A DNA stretch of 64,000 nt from Chryseobacterium fluminis (lineage in GTDB: Bacteria; Bacteroidota; Bacteroidia; Flavobacteriales; Weeksellaceae), in NCBI RefSeq assembly GCF_026314945.1, contig NZ_CP111121.1, positions 1,302,001-1,366,000 of the forward strand, written 5' to 3'. A program made the translations under genes and the position numbers. The notes under the pieces were generated by a model. It ran no database searches, was not told the DNA's origin, and saw only the letters and a program-made list of their open reading frames with translations. Within the stretch, counting starts at the first letter, position 1. Each line of letters opens with the position of its first letter. Of this stretch, positions 36,401 through 38,562 are shown in pieces.

Positions 36401-38492
36401 GATTTAATGCTTCACCTCCAAAAACAACATAACGTAAAGAAGGTACTTTATAATCTAAAGCAATAAAATTATAAAATGCGGATGGTGTCTGGCTAAATAC
36501 AGTTACCTTATGCTCTGCCATTAAATTAGCCGCCAGTTCCTGGTTACGCACTTCCTCGTTACTTAAAACCAAAACATTACCACCCGTTAACAAAGCTCCA
36601 AAAATCTCCCAAATAGAAAAATCAAAACAATAAGAATGAAAAAAGGACCATGTATCTTTTTCAGAAAATTCGAACTCTGAAAAGCATGAATTTAGTAAGC
36701 TTATAACATTTCCATGCTCTATCATTACTCCTTTTGGCTTTCCGGTAGTACCGGAAGTATAAATGATGTACGCCAAATTATCTCCAGTAATCGTAACTTC
36801 AGGTAATGACTGTGAAAAATTTTCCTTTGATTTTGAAAAAGAATTTAAAAGCCCGGCATCAATAACCAGCTTAGAATCTGCATCTTCTATCATAAAAGAT
36901 TTACGATCTTCCGGGTAGCCTGGATCTACAGGCACGTAAGCTGCACCCGTCTTAAGAACGCCTAATATCGATACTATTAAAGCATCATTCTTAGGTAACA
37001 TAATGGCTACTTTATCTTCTGTTTTAATATCATAAACATCAATCAGATAATTCGCAAACTGATTCGATTTCTTATCTAAATCTTCATATTTTAATTTTCC
37101 GGACGACCAGGTAACTCCAGGTCTTTTTTTATGCTTTTTTACCTGTTCTTCAAATAATTCTACTATTGAAACAGAGGGATCGTTCTCAAACTTTTGATTT
37201 TTGCAGAGTTTGTTATATTCTTCTGCAGAAACTAATGAAATATCTTTTAAATAAGAAGTTTCATCTTCTATCAAGGCTTCCAGAATTCTTTTTACTAAAT
37301 CTAAAAGTGAATGAACAGTATGCTGATTAAAATATAAATCGTTATAAGTTAAAGCTAAATCAAATTTATCAGCTTCTTCACTTACCAATAAATTAAAATC
37401 ATATTTACCCCATCCCTGATTACTAATTGCAGAATCTTCTACTCCTTTTGTCTCTTCTATCTTTGATTCATAGACATATAATATATCAAACAAAGCCGTT
37501 CTGCTCATATCCTTTTTAGGGTTGAGTTCCAACACAAGTTTATCAAAAGGCATTGCTTTAAAATTTTCAGCCTCATGCCATTCCTGATCTACCACCGTAC
37601 ATAATTCCAGCAGGTTTTTTTGCTGATCTAAAAACGAACGTAGAACAACAAGATTTTCTATAGGGCCTACTACATTTTGTAATTCTTCACCACGCAGATC
37701 CATCCAGGTACCCATAACAATATCTGATAATCCTGTAAGGCGGGCAAAAGCCATTTTATAAGCAGCCAGAAACAGACTTTTGGCACTCATATTTTTTGTT
37801 AAGCAAAATGATCTTATCTTATCTGCAGCAATCGATGTATTAACTTTATTAGCTTTATAAATATGAACCTGCTCACGCTCATTATCTGTAGAAAAATATA
37901 AAACCTGAAGATCTTTTAATTTTGATCTCCAATGAAATAATAATGGCTCTAAATCTTCATCCGTTAATGTATTCTGCCAATTTGAGAAATTATGAAACTG
38001 AATCGCTTTTTCATCAGTTGATTCTAAATCATTCATTAATGCCAAAAATTGATTTTCAATCAGTTTAATACTTGGTCTGTCGATGATGGCATGATGAATA
38101 ATAAAATATATAAGTGTATGGTCCTGTTTATTTTCATAATAACATTTAATCAAATAATCCGTATCAAAATCAAATGGAATCTGGCGTAATTCTTCTGCGT
38201 TCTCAACAAGATTTTCCTTTTGCACCAATAAAGCATCGATATTTAAAAGGCCTGGTTCAGAAATTTCCTGAAAAATATCTCCTCCATCTTTACACAATCT
38301 TGTTCTCAGAACACTATTATTTTCCAATAATTTTAGAAAAGCATTTTTCAAAAGATTACGGTCTAATTTTTTATCAATTTTTAAAAAGAAAGGGATATTA
38401 TGATAAATAGGACCTCCGACATATAAATCATTCTTTTCAAAATAATCTATAAACCATAGTCTTTGCTGATGATATGAATTAAGTACTCTCAT
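12435..38492 (-). CDS. Giant seven-module non-ribosomal peptide synthetase with three epimerization domains
   Basis: From the ATG at 38492 the protein has about 8685 residues, close to 1 MDa and at the upper end for bacterial proteins. A TTG nine codons upstream (38519) is in frame, but the ATG directly precedes the C-domain start (YHQQRLWFIDYFE), so I prefer it. Order: C-A-PCP (Thr), C-A-PCP (Val), C-A-PCP (X2), C-A-PCP-E (Thr), C-A-PCP-E (Val), C-A-PCP-E (X2), C-A-PCP (Asn). The first C domain is atypical, with HHAIIDR (H133, H134, D138) in place of HHxxxDG. There is no thioesterase. The protein ends with an acidic tail (DEIINLMNE) that may dock to the PKS encoded 2 bases downstream. Several segments are near-identical copies of each other. 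Substrates come from pocket codes read by eye. Confidence 0.95.
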   Translation of the reverse strand: MRVLNSYHQQRLWFIDYFEKNDLYVGGPIYHNIPFFLKIDKKLDRNLLKNAFLKLLENNSVLRTRLCKDGGDIFQEISEPGLLNIDALLVQKENLVENAEELRQIPFDFDTDYLIKCYYENKQDHTLIYFIIHHAIIDRPSIKLIENQFLALMNDLESTDEKAIQFHNFSNWQNTLTDEDLEPLLFHWRSKLKDLQVLYFSTDNEREQVHIYKANKVNTSIAADKIRSFCLTKNMSAKSLFLAAYKMAFARLTGLSDIVMGTWMDLRGEELQNVVGPIENLVVLRSFLDQQKNLLELCTVVDQEWHEAENFKAMPFDKLVLELNPKKDMSRTALFDILYVYESKIEETKGVEDSAISNQGWGKYDFNLLVSEEADKFDLALTYNDLYFNQHTVHSLLDLVKRILEALIEDETSYLKDISLVSAEEYNKLCKNQKFENDPSVSIVELFEEQVKKHKKRPGVTWSSGKLKYEDLDKKSNQFANYLIDVYDIKTEDKVAIMLPKNDALIVSILGVLKTGAAYVPVDPGYPEDRKSFMIEDADSKLVIDAGLLNSFSKSKENFSQSLPEVTITGDNLAYIIYTSGTTGKPKGVMIEHGNVISLLNSCFSEFEFSEKDTWSFFHSYCFDFSIWEIFGALLTGGNVLVLSNEEVRNQELAANLMAEHKVTVFSQTPSAFYNFIALDYKVPSLRYVVFGGEALNPAKLKLWRENNPEVKLINMYGITETTVHVTYKLLSDESLSSAVSNIGKPLAFANCYVLDQQQALLPYGRPGELYVSGQGVARGYLNRPEINAERFIPCPFDENEKMYRTGDLARFLPSGELEYLGRIDDQVKVRGYRIELDEIKKQIDSFQSVTQSAINLVLMPDGDKSIAAYVAFKDDSTINDLKLHLSAKLPEYMIPAFIIQMDELPINSNGKLDKTKLPSPLDNLTNNGQDIVAPSNPIEIDLFEIWKRLLNTKEFGIKNNFFEIGGHSLKATRLISAIHKEFNVRLELKQIFANPVLEQQALLIESSLKDNFNEIVKVAENDMYPVSDAQRRLWLLSQFDGASLAYHMSSVMELDSITDLESFKKAIYATVERHEILRTVFCSDKNGSINQRILSLKDLNFNINQEDFSKTENVKDLLSNYIKEDRSRAFDLENGPLLRTSIIKMASDKYIFYYNMHHIISDGWSMSIVKRDIVAYYEFFTHGTEISLPELRIQYKDYAAWQLQQFNEEPFLKAKQYWLNKLSGDLPTIELPSQKRRPNIKTYTGKTLKTFLTKEQVSNLRQFTREQDGTLFISLLGIWNVLLYKYTLEKDILVGSPVAGRDHIDLENQIGFFVNTLALRNEVDPEESFRTLYSRIKENTLKDLENQIYPFDRLVEDLNIAKNTSRNPVFDIMLILQNAGEQSEESAPQYESEIIEECTEVLSKFDLEIICKEVDEDLMLQINYNTDIYDADTIKDLIINFKLLLTALINTSEVSIGNIEYISDNQVERLLGFNDTAVAYPSDKTITELFEEQVENTPDHIAVVFEERSLTYRALNERSNQLAAYLRSNYSIASDDLVGIQLERSEKLIVAILGILKSGGAYVPIDPNYPQDRIDFIKNDTRSKVVIDEEEFSKFSIQSTEYSDENLLSINTSTDLAYVMYTSGTTGNPKGVMVEHKSVVRLVKPGSYFTLNTENILLSTGAISFDATILEYFGTLLNGAKLVLATQDNLLQIDKLKEVIRINEVDSFWMTASWFSFVVDSDIEVFRNVKKIIVGGDVVSPHHVKRLYNSFPDIEITNGYGPTENTTFSLTYPISHSDYTTIPLGKPISNSTAYILDEELHLVPVGVTGKIYVSGDGVARGYLNRDDLTSEKFMDNPFEEGLRMYDTGDLGRWLPDGNIEYLGRKDDQVKIRGFRIELGEVASHLLESSTALKQAVVVVQGESSDKYLVAYYVCTDKVDKKDLKSRLSKVLPEYMVPNYYVELENIPLTTNGKADIKSLPAISSEDMIRKEFVEPVTGVEKELAAIWEEVLKLEKVGTTDNFFELGGHSLIVSQVINRIQKQLGSSVSYKDFFSEPTIGGLSKKMFDSDYLSIPLAPISQSYPLTSSQRRFWILSQLEGGSLAYNMPFAIRLRGDLNLQKFQESFTILLSRHEILRTSFKFTEDKDIHQFITEVDALNFSVKYSDFSLNEDKENDILDYLKSENSIAFDLEQAPLVRASILKSQEKDFVFFISMHHIIGDGWSMELMTKEMVAIYNSLIEDKTIDLPVQKIQYKDYSVWINDVIQKEKYQSSEKYWLEQFQGELPVLKLPSFKARPLTKTFNGASVNKMFSKGFGDTINQFSKDNNATLFMTLLAGIKVLLHKYSGQNDMIIGTPVAGRDHPDLENQIGLYLNTLAVRSTVNDNDNFLTVLDKEKEALLGAYEHQSYPFDDLVGKLNLTRDASRSALFDVLVVLQNQGQLKTIASEEELKGLKVENYVFEDNTTQFDLSFIFVEREAGLFLTIRYNTDIYDSLLIDRIFDHFENIINSSIAGPSISLEGIDYLTTEEKGILLHDFNDTTVDFDREKTIIEIFEEQVRKTPDHIAVIFEDQQFTYRQINEEANRLGIYLRGKYSIRPDDLIAIKLDKSERVIIAVLAILKSGGAYVPIDVNYPEERIQYMESDSRSKAIIDEAEFTAFYAVRDQYSASDPKKNNTSSNLAYIIYTSGTTGNPKGVMVENRNLVSRMSYYQSFFTLSESDATLFYRSYCFDGAIEEYLIPLLTGGKSVIAHKEFYESIHECLIELVDKHSITKVNMPPSLLNDLLSNPDYSEKFYNLKTLKHVVSGGDVLNTRHLKKAKMNARFYNAYGPTENTIDSTNWIVDVNYNSKKSIIGKPILNSKVYILDDKGAQLLPVGVAGKIYVSGGGVARGYLNREDLTSEKFMDNPFEEGLRMYDTGDLGRWLPDGNIEFLGRKDHQVKIRGFRIELGEIETILLQSSKALKQAVVVTKGTEEDKVLVAYYVSDDNIDKKELQSNLSKLLPDYMLPSYYVQLDAIPLTSIGKIDRNALPAISSEDMIRKEFVEPVTGVEKELAAIWEEVLKLEKVGTTDNFFELGGHSLIVSQVINRIQKQLGSSVSYKDFFSEPTIGGLSKKMFDSGYLSIPLAPISQSYPLTSSQRRFWILSQLEGGSLAYNMPFAIRLRGDLNLQKFQESFTILLSRHEILRTSFKFTEDKDIHQFITEVDALDFSVKYLDFSLNEDKENDILDYLKSENSIAFDLEQAPLVRASILKSQEKDFVFFISMHHIIGDGWSMELMTKEVVTIYNSLIEGKIINLPVQKIQYKDYSVWINDVIQKEKYQSSEKYWLKQFQGELPVLELPSFKARPLTKTFNGASVNKMFSKGFGDTINQFSKDNNATLFMTLLAGIKVLLHKYSGQNDMIIGTPVAGRDHPDLENQIGLYLNTLAVRSTVNDNDNFLTVLDKEKEALLGAYEHQSYPFDDLVGKLNLTRDASRSALFDVLVVLQNQGQLKTIASEEELTGLQVENYPFENKTAQFDLSFNFVEKETGLFLSIRYNTDIYDSLLIDRIFDHFENIINSSIASPSTSLESIDYLTTEEKRILLHEFKDKAVAHQNDKTIIELFENQVEKTPDGIAVVFEERSLTYRELNERSNQLAGYLRSAYGIGSGDLVAVKLDRNENMIVVILGILKSGAAYVPMDPNYPQDRIDFMIDDTQSKIIMDDIELALFMNQKQKYNRSNPESVIKPTDLAYIIYTSGTTGKPKGVMIEHGNVISLLNSCFLEFEFSEKDTWSFFHSYCFDFSVWEIFGALLTGGNILILSNEEVRNQELAATLMAHHNVTVFSQTPSAFYNFIAFDYKVPSLRYVVFGGEALNPAKLKLWKESNPEVKLINMYGITETTVHVTYKLLTDESLSSPVSNIGQPLAFANCYILDKQQALLPYGRSGELYVSGQGVARGYLNRPEINAERFIPCPFDENERMYRTGDLVRFLPSGELEYLGRIDDQVKIRGYRIELGEIESCLLDNIQELKQAVVVVKGESSDKYLVAYYVSDDKVDKKDLKSRLSEALPDYMVPGYYVELESIPLTQNGKVDRKRLPEVGEADMIKEEYLAPRTKEEELLVDVWSKVLKQDRISVKDNFYNLGGDSIKSIQIVSGLKQHGYTLKIVQLLRNPVIEDLAQLLELDTVEIDQSEVEGSVVLTPIQQFFFESEQIPNKNYYNQSVLLRSQKEIDPSVLEKSIADLVRHHDALRMVYKEEDGLWTQYNEDNSEAHYKISFYDLRSDSREAELESLRSIGNDLQSGFDIGSGVLFHVGHFRMSDGDRLALMIHHLVIDGVSWRILFEDLSHLYESYQRNVPINLPLKTDSFQRWASVQKAYAKSEKMRSERWYWDEVSKEPIGLLPMDYDGGREISLRDKASYFTLDKSLTEKLQTQVHHVYNTEINDVLLTALGLAIQTVFGVDKSVLKMEGHGREEIIDGIDIGRTVGWFTSVYPFVLDLSSSKGHELIGVKESLRKVPNKGVGYGILNYLDKRFANELVPGIQFNYLGDFGSNAGINKEGESLFEFSSENIGATSDTANNSSEILLDVSGMMVSDQLNMSIRYSEQAFKDDTIARLIAAYEAELSNLIGTLSEVKENRLTPSDLTYSELSYSDLAVLNKDNNVEDIYELSPLQQGLYYHWLVDQSSHMYFEQLSYKLHFSNLSINAVEQAYNELVNRYAILRTSFTNDYSGVPLQIVHQTVSGSFSYESIRDLTDIDEALHIIKEKDKAVGFDLDKPTQMRLTVVELGDGNYEFIWSSHHILMDGWCISILINDFYSMLMAITNGQTIQLPEPVKYSTYIDWLSKINKHASLSYWKNYLDGITSKTVLPLGAKPLLTSGTIFQKKTLSIDGDSFTSVKNLCGNLGITSNTFIQGVWGYLLSKYNNTQDVVVGAVVSGRPGELPGVQNMVGLFINTIPVRIQYENTDTVITFLKKLHSENLESTPHHYLNLSEVQSQSSLGMDLINNLIIFENYLVQDAIEDEIEELYGQKEQRITIEGVEVFEQTNYDFNVIVVPSASSLTIEFKYNSSVFESGQIERLANHFANIVAQFSTIEESLLERVDYVTAEERDLLLYGFNDTAVAYPSDKTITELFEEQAENTPDHIAVVFEERSLTYRALNERSNQLAAYLRSNYSIASDDLVGIQLERSEKLIVAILGILKSGGAYVPIDPNYPQDRIDFIKNDTRSKVVIDEEEFSKFSIQSTEYSDENLLSINTSTDLAYVMYTSGTTGNPKGVMVEHKSVVRLVKPGSYFTLNTENILLSTGAISFDATILEYFGTLLNGAKLVLATQDNLLQIDKLKEVIRINEVDSFWMTASWFSFVVDSDIEVFRNVKKIIVGGDVVSPHHVKRLYNSFPDIKITNGYGPTENTTFSLTYPISHSDYTSIPLGKPISNSTAYILDEELHLVPVGVTGKIYVSGDGVARGYLNRDDLTSEKFMDNPFEEGLRMYDTGDLGRWLPDGNIEYLGRKDDQVKIRGFRIELGEIETILLQSSKALKQAVVVTKGTDEDKVLVAYYLSDDKIDKKDLKSRLSEVLPEYMVPSYYVQLDVISLTSNGKIDRKALPEVEEDDLIKENYIAPKTQEEELLVSVWSEVLKRDQISVKDNFYNLGGDSIKSIQVVSRIKQKGYTLKVAQILKNPVVEDLAKLIEADAVVISQDEVKGMVDLTPIQQFFFESEQIINKNHYNQSVLLRSQKEIDPSVLEKSIADLVRHHDALRMVYKEEDGLWTQYNEDTSDKHYKISFYDLRSDSREAELESLRSIGNDLQSGFDIGSGVLFHVGHFRMSDGDRLALIIHHLVIDGVSWRILFEDLSHLYQSYQLNTPVSLPLKTDSFQRWASVQKAYAKSEKMQSERWYWDEVSKETINVLPVDYQNKEQLSPMDKASYFTLDKSLTEKLQTQVHHVYNTEINDILLTALGLAIQTVFGVDKSVLKMEGHGREEIIDGIDIGRTVGWFTSVYPFVLDLSSSKGYELIGVKESLRKVPNKGVGYGILNYLDKRFANELVPGIQFNYLGDFGSNAGINKEGESLFEFSSESIGGSSDTANSSSKVLLDVSGMMVSDQLNMSVYYSGNVFSDETIAKFIASYETELINLIGTLSEVKENRLTPSDLTYSELSYSDLAVLNKDNNVEDIYELSPLQQGLYYHWLVDQSSHMYFEQLSYKLHFSNLSINAVEQAYNELVNRYAILRTSFTNDYSGVPLQIVHKTVSGSFSYESIRDLINIDEALHIIKEKDKAVGFDLDKPTQMRLKVVELGDGNYEFIWSSHHILMDGWCISILINDFYSMLMAITNGQTIQLPEPVKYSTYIDWLSKINKEVSLSYWKNYLDSLTSMTEIPFKKEKGQINDQAFNKQTVHIDGDVFEDVKKICNELRITSNAFIQGVWGYLLSRYNNTQDVVFGAVVSGRPGELPGIEKMVGLFINTIPVRVRYETADTVRTFLKRLHLETLDASAHHYLNLSEVQSQSSLGMDLINNLMIFENYLVQDAIEDEIDILYGQREEKIIIEEVNVFEQTNYDFNVTIIPSVQELKVEFKYNSNIFDSELIQNLLSHFLNITKQFSSKEDISLEGIDYLTTEEKGVLLHDFNNTTVDFDREKTIIEIFEEQVRKTPDHIAVIFEDQQFTYRQINEEANRLGIYLREKYSIRPDDLIAIKLDKSERVTIAVLAILKSGGAYVPIDVNYPEERIQYMENDSRSKAIIDEAEFTAFYAVRDQYSASDPKKNSTSSNLAYIIYTSGTTGNPKGVMVENRNLVSRMSYYQSFFTLSESDATLFYRSYCFDGAIEEYLIPLLTGGKSVIAHKEFYGNIHECLIELVDKHSITKVNMPPSLLNDLLSNPDYSEKFYNLKTLKHVVSGGDVLNTRHLKKAKMNARFYNAYGPTENTIDSTNWIIDVNYNSKESIIGKPILNSKVYILEDTGSKLLPVGVAGKIYVSGGGVARGYLNREDLTSEKFMDNPFEEGLRMYDTGDLGRWLPDGNIEFLGRKDHQVKIRGFRIELGEIETILLQSSKALKQAVVVTKGTEEDKVLVAYYVSDDNIDKKELQSNLSKLLPDYMLPSYYVQLDAIPLTSIGKIDRKALPEVEEDDLIKENYIAPRTQEEELLVSVWSDVLKRDKISIKDNFYNLGGDSIKSIQVVSRIKQKGYTLKVAQILKNPVVEDLAKLIQADAAVISQDEVKGMVDLTPIQQIFFESEQVVNKNHYNQSVLLKSREEIDPSVLEKSIADLVRHHDALRMVYKEKNGLWTQYNEDTSDKHYKISFYDLRSDSREAELESLRSIGNDLQSGFDIGSGVLFHVGHFRMSDGDRLALIIHHLVIDGVSWRILFEDLSHLYESYQRNGPINLPLKTDSFQRWASVQKAYAKSEKMQSERWYWDEVSQENIALLAGDYQEIEKNAVIDKSSYFTLDKSLTEKLQTQVHHVYNTEINDILLTALGLAIQTVFGVDKSVLKMEGHGREEIIDGIDIGRTVGWFTSVYPFVLDLSSSKGHELIGVKESLRKVPNKGVGYGILNYLDKRFANELVPSIQFNYLGDFGSNVGTNKEGESLFEFSSESIGGSSDTANSSSEVLLDVSGMMVSDQLNMSIRYSGNVFSDETMAKFIAAYETELANLIGTLSEVKENRLTPSDLTYSELSYSDLAALNKDNNVEDIYELSPLQQGLYYHWLIDQSSHMYFEQTSYRLHSKDLDIAIVEQAYDQLVNRYAILRTSFTNNYAGTPLQVVHKSGEIEFKSKKITGIEDIEGYLTEIKELDKTIIFDFERPSQMRLQVLDLGEGDYEFIWSHHHILMDGWCISILLNDFYSILMALSNNQPVNLPEPTKYSNYIKWLSAINKEASLSYWKDYLQGMDSVTQLPFINSKKAVSGNPFKIVSLTIEGDLFLAIKKLCQQSDITLNTFTQGVWGYLLSRYNNTTDVVFGAVVSGRPGELSDVEKMVGLFINTIPVRVQYKKEETAKKFLQKLHSENLVSTSHHYLNLSEVQSESDLGMGLINHLMVFENYLIQESIGEELKDLYDEEEDKITITGIEAFEQSNYDFNIIVLPLESSLRIDFNYNSAVFESHQIENICNHFSNVAEQFSRVEELPLEEIDYLSSEEKNKLLLDFNDTAVDYLQDKMIIELFEEQVLKTPDHVAVIYEQTDLTYKKLNEQANQLGSYLKENFGIKPNDLVGIKLERNELMIVAVLGVLKSGGAYVPVDPAYPKDRIEYIEKDSQSKVIIDHAFLQDFIAVQEKYSKENGPINSQATDLAYIIYTSGTTGNPKGVMIEHSAMANYLIWGKDYYLTKGLINTNFGLFTSLSFDLTITSLFLPLMSGGSLQITDPNSNVVDILQKYLESDISCIKLTPAHISVLDGLGLKSNKIELAIVGGEELRKDHIATLKSINPEIRIINEYGPTETTVGCTVYEVIAQDEIISIGSPISNTSIYIVDKFNNLQAEGLTGEICIGGSGLARGYLNRPDLTAEKFVSNPFLAGKRVYKTGDLGRWLPDGDIQFLGRIDDQVKINGYRIELEEIENQLKSKEDISNAVVTVISNSDKDKELVAYLISDTEQNVSEIRSFLLKRLPSYMIPSYYVQLDKFPLTRNGKLDKKALPNPDGSSIKTESDFVAPINEIEEKLIELLSLEMKLDKDKISTIDNFFDLGMNSIKLIKFINRISHEFKIEIKPIILFQYPNISELTSHFFNQSATTDLQEDASYEDLDEIINLMNE
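12520..15625 (-). other. Module 7 of the giant NRPS: C-A-PCP, predicted asparagine
   Basis: C is of the post-E type (HHILMDGW near 15180). The pocket reads D-L-T-K-I-G-E-V-G-K, 9/10 to the asparagine code D-L-T-K-L-G-E-V-G-K. The carrier reads DLGMNSIKL, with Met-Asn where the other carriers have Gly-His or Gly-Asp; the attachment Ser remains. This PCP must hand its chain to the KS of the PKS. Confidence 0.78.
15660..20150 (-). other. Module 6 of the giant NRPS: C-A-PCP-E, unassigned substrate X2 made D
   Basis: C is of the post-E type (EDIYELSPLQQG, HHILMDGW). The pocket reads D-G-E-N-V-G-A-I-D-K, identical to module 3. PCP is GGDSI near 17145. The E domain motif HHLVIDGVSW lies near 16590. 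X2 is thus predicted once as L and once as D in the same peptide. Confidence 0.78.
17302..18827 (-). repeat. Whole A-domain copy, module 6 (partner in module 3)
   Basis: About 1.5 kb is near-identical to 29476-31001 at a spacing of 12174 bases. It covers the end of the C domain, the C-A linker, the complete A domain and its A10 lysine region (GKIDR). Confidence 0.85.
20180..24660 (-). other. Module 5 of the giant NRPS: C-A-PCP-E, predicted D-valine
   Basis: C opens with EDIYELSPLQQGLYYHWL and has HHILMDGW, the form used after E domains. The pocket reads D-A-L-W-I-G-G-T-F-K, as in module 2. PCP is GGDSI near 21680. The E domain motif HHLVIDGVSW lies near 21120. Confidence 0.8.
22063..23288 (-). 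repeat. A-domain core copy, module 5 (partner in module 2)
   Basis: About 1.2 kb is near-identical by eye to 32851-34076 at a constant spacing of 10788 bases. It runs from the C-A linker (FNDTAVAYPSDK) to the A8 core (RGFRIELGE), where the two modules diverge abruptly on both sides. Confidence 0.85.
24690..29170 (-). other. Module 4 of the giant NRPS: C-A-PCP-E, predicted D-threonine
   Basis: C is almost a copy of the module 3 C domain. The pocket reads D-F-W-S-V-G-M-V-H-K, as in module 1. PCP switches to GGDSI near 26190. The E domain has HHLVIDGVSW near 25630, EGHGRE, PNKGVGYG and FNYLGDFG. Epimerization at C-alpha of L-Thr would give D-allo-Thr. Confidence 0.8.
26605..27374 (-). repeat. 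A3-to-A8 core copy, module 4 (partner in module 1)
   Basis: About 770 bases, similar but less identical than the other pairs, match 36007-36776 at a spacing of 9402 bases. The shared part starts at the A3 core (IIYTSGTTGKPKG) and stops at A8 (RGYRIEL). Confidence 0.75.
27841..29473 (-). repeat. PCP-C copy, PCP of module 3 plus C of module 4
   Basis: About 1.6 kb is near-identical to 30985-32617 at a spacing of 3144 bases, one module length. It includes the carrier (DNFFELGGHSLIV) and nearly the whole C domain (HHIIGDGWS). A short stretch near its lower end is more divergent. Confidence 0.85.
29200..32312 (-). other. Module 3 of the giant NRPS: C-A-PCP, unassigned substrate X2
   Basis: C has HHIIGDGWS near 31890. 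The pocket reads D-G-E-N-V-G-A-I-D-K, which I cannot assign. Acidic residues at pocket positions 239 and 331 suggest a basic side chain (Arg, Orn or Lys), but this is weak. PCP has GGHSL near 29325. The whole A domain recurs in module 6. Confidence 0.75.
29476..31001 (-). repeat. Whole A-domain copy, module 3 (partner in module 6)
   Basis: Partner of 17302-18827. The copy ends just after the A10 core; the following carriers belong to two different subfamilies. Confidence 0.85.
30985..32617 (-). repeat. PCP-C copy, PCP of module 2 plus C of module 3
   Basis: Partner of 27841-29473. Together with the A-domain repeats this makes the giant gene a mosaic of exchanged parts. Confidence 0.85.
32360..35430 (-). 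other. Module 2 of the giant NRPS: C-A-PCP, predicted valine
   Basis: C has HHIISDGWS near 35000. The pocket reads D-A-L-W-I-G-G-T-F-K, 9/10 to the valine code. PCP has GGHSL near 32465. The A-domain core is almost identical to that of module 5. Confidence 0.8.
32851..34076 (-). repeat. A-domain core copy, module 2 (partner in module 5)
   Basis: Partner of 22063-23288. Beyond it the sequences differ: module 2 continues into a carrier for a following C domain, module 5 into a carrier for an E domain. Confidence 0.85.
35480..38492 (-). other. Module 1 of the giant NRPS: C(atypical)-A-PCP, predicted threonine
   Basis: The C domain has HHAIIDRPS, so the usual Gly after Asp is Arg, while both His and the Asp remain. 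Pocket residues read D-F-W-S-V-G-M-V-H-K, 8/10 to the threonine code D-F-W-N-I-G-M-V-H-K. The A5 core is NMYGITE. PCP GGHSL lies near 35590. The N-terminal C domain directly follows another C domain, the one ending the preceding protein. Confidence 0.75.
36007..36776 (-). repeat. A3-to-A8 core copy, module 1 (partner in module 4)
   Basis: Partner of 26605-27374. The N-terminal part of the A domain upstream of A3 is clearly different in the two modules. Confidence 0.75.
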
Positions 38493-38562
38493 TAATTTGT
38501 TTTTTTTAAATAAAATCAAAAAGATTTATTTGAATTATTATTAGGTTATTTGTTGTTTTAAA
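38493..38562. other. Intergenic gap between the A-PCP-C gene and the giant NRPS gene
   Basis: Seventy A+T-rich bases, the longest gap in the window. I see no convincing promoter, terminator hairpin or ribosome binding site. The bases before the ATG at 38492 are A-rich on the coding strand, as is common before genes in Bacteroidota. Confidence 0.6.

Noticed and set aside
27841..37000. Dual condensation/epimerization (C/E) domains in modules 2-4 of the giant NRPS, which would make modules 1-3 D as well.
   Set aside because: I do not see the extra N-terminal HH(I/L)xxxxGD motif expected of dual domains. A subtype tree would settle it.
38490..38519. In-frame TTG at 38519 as the start of the giant NRPS.
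   Set aside because: The nine extra codons are a Lys-rich run with no domain role, and an ATG at 38492 lies directly before the C-domain start. TTG is less likely.
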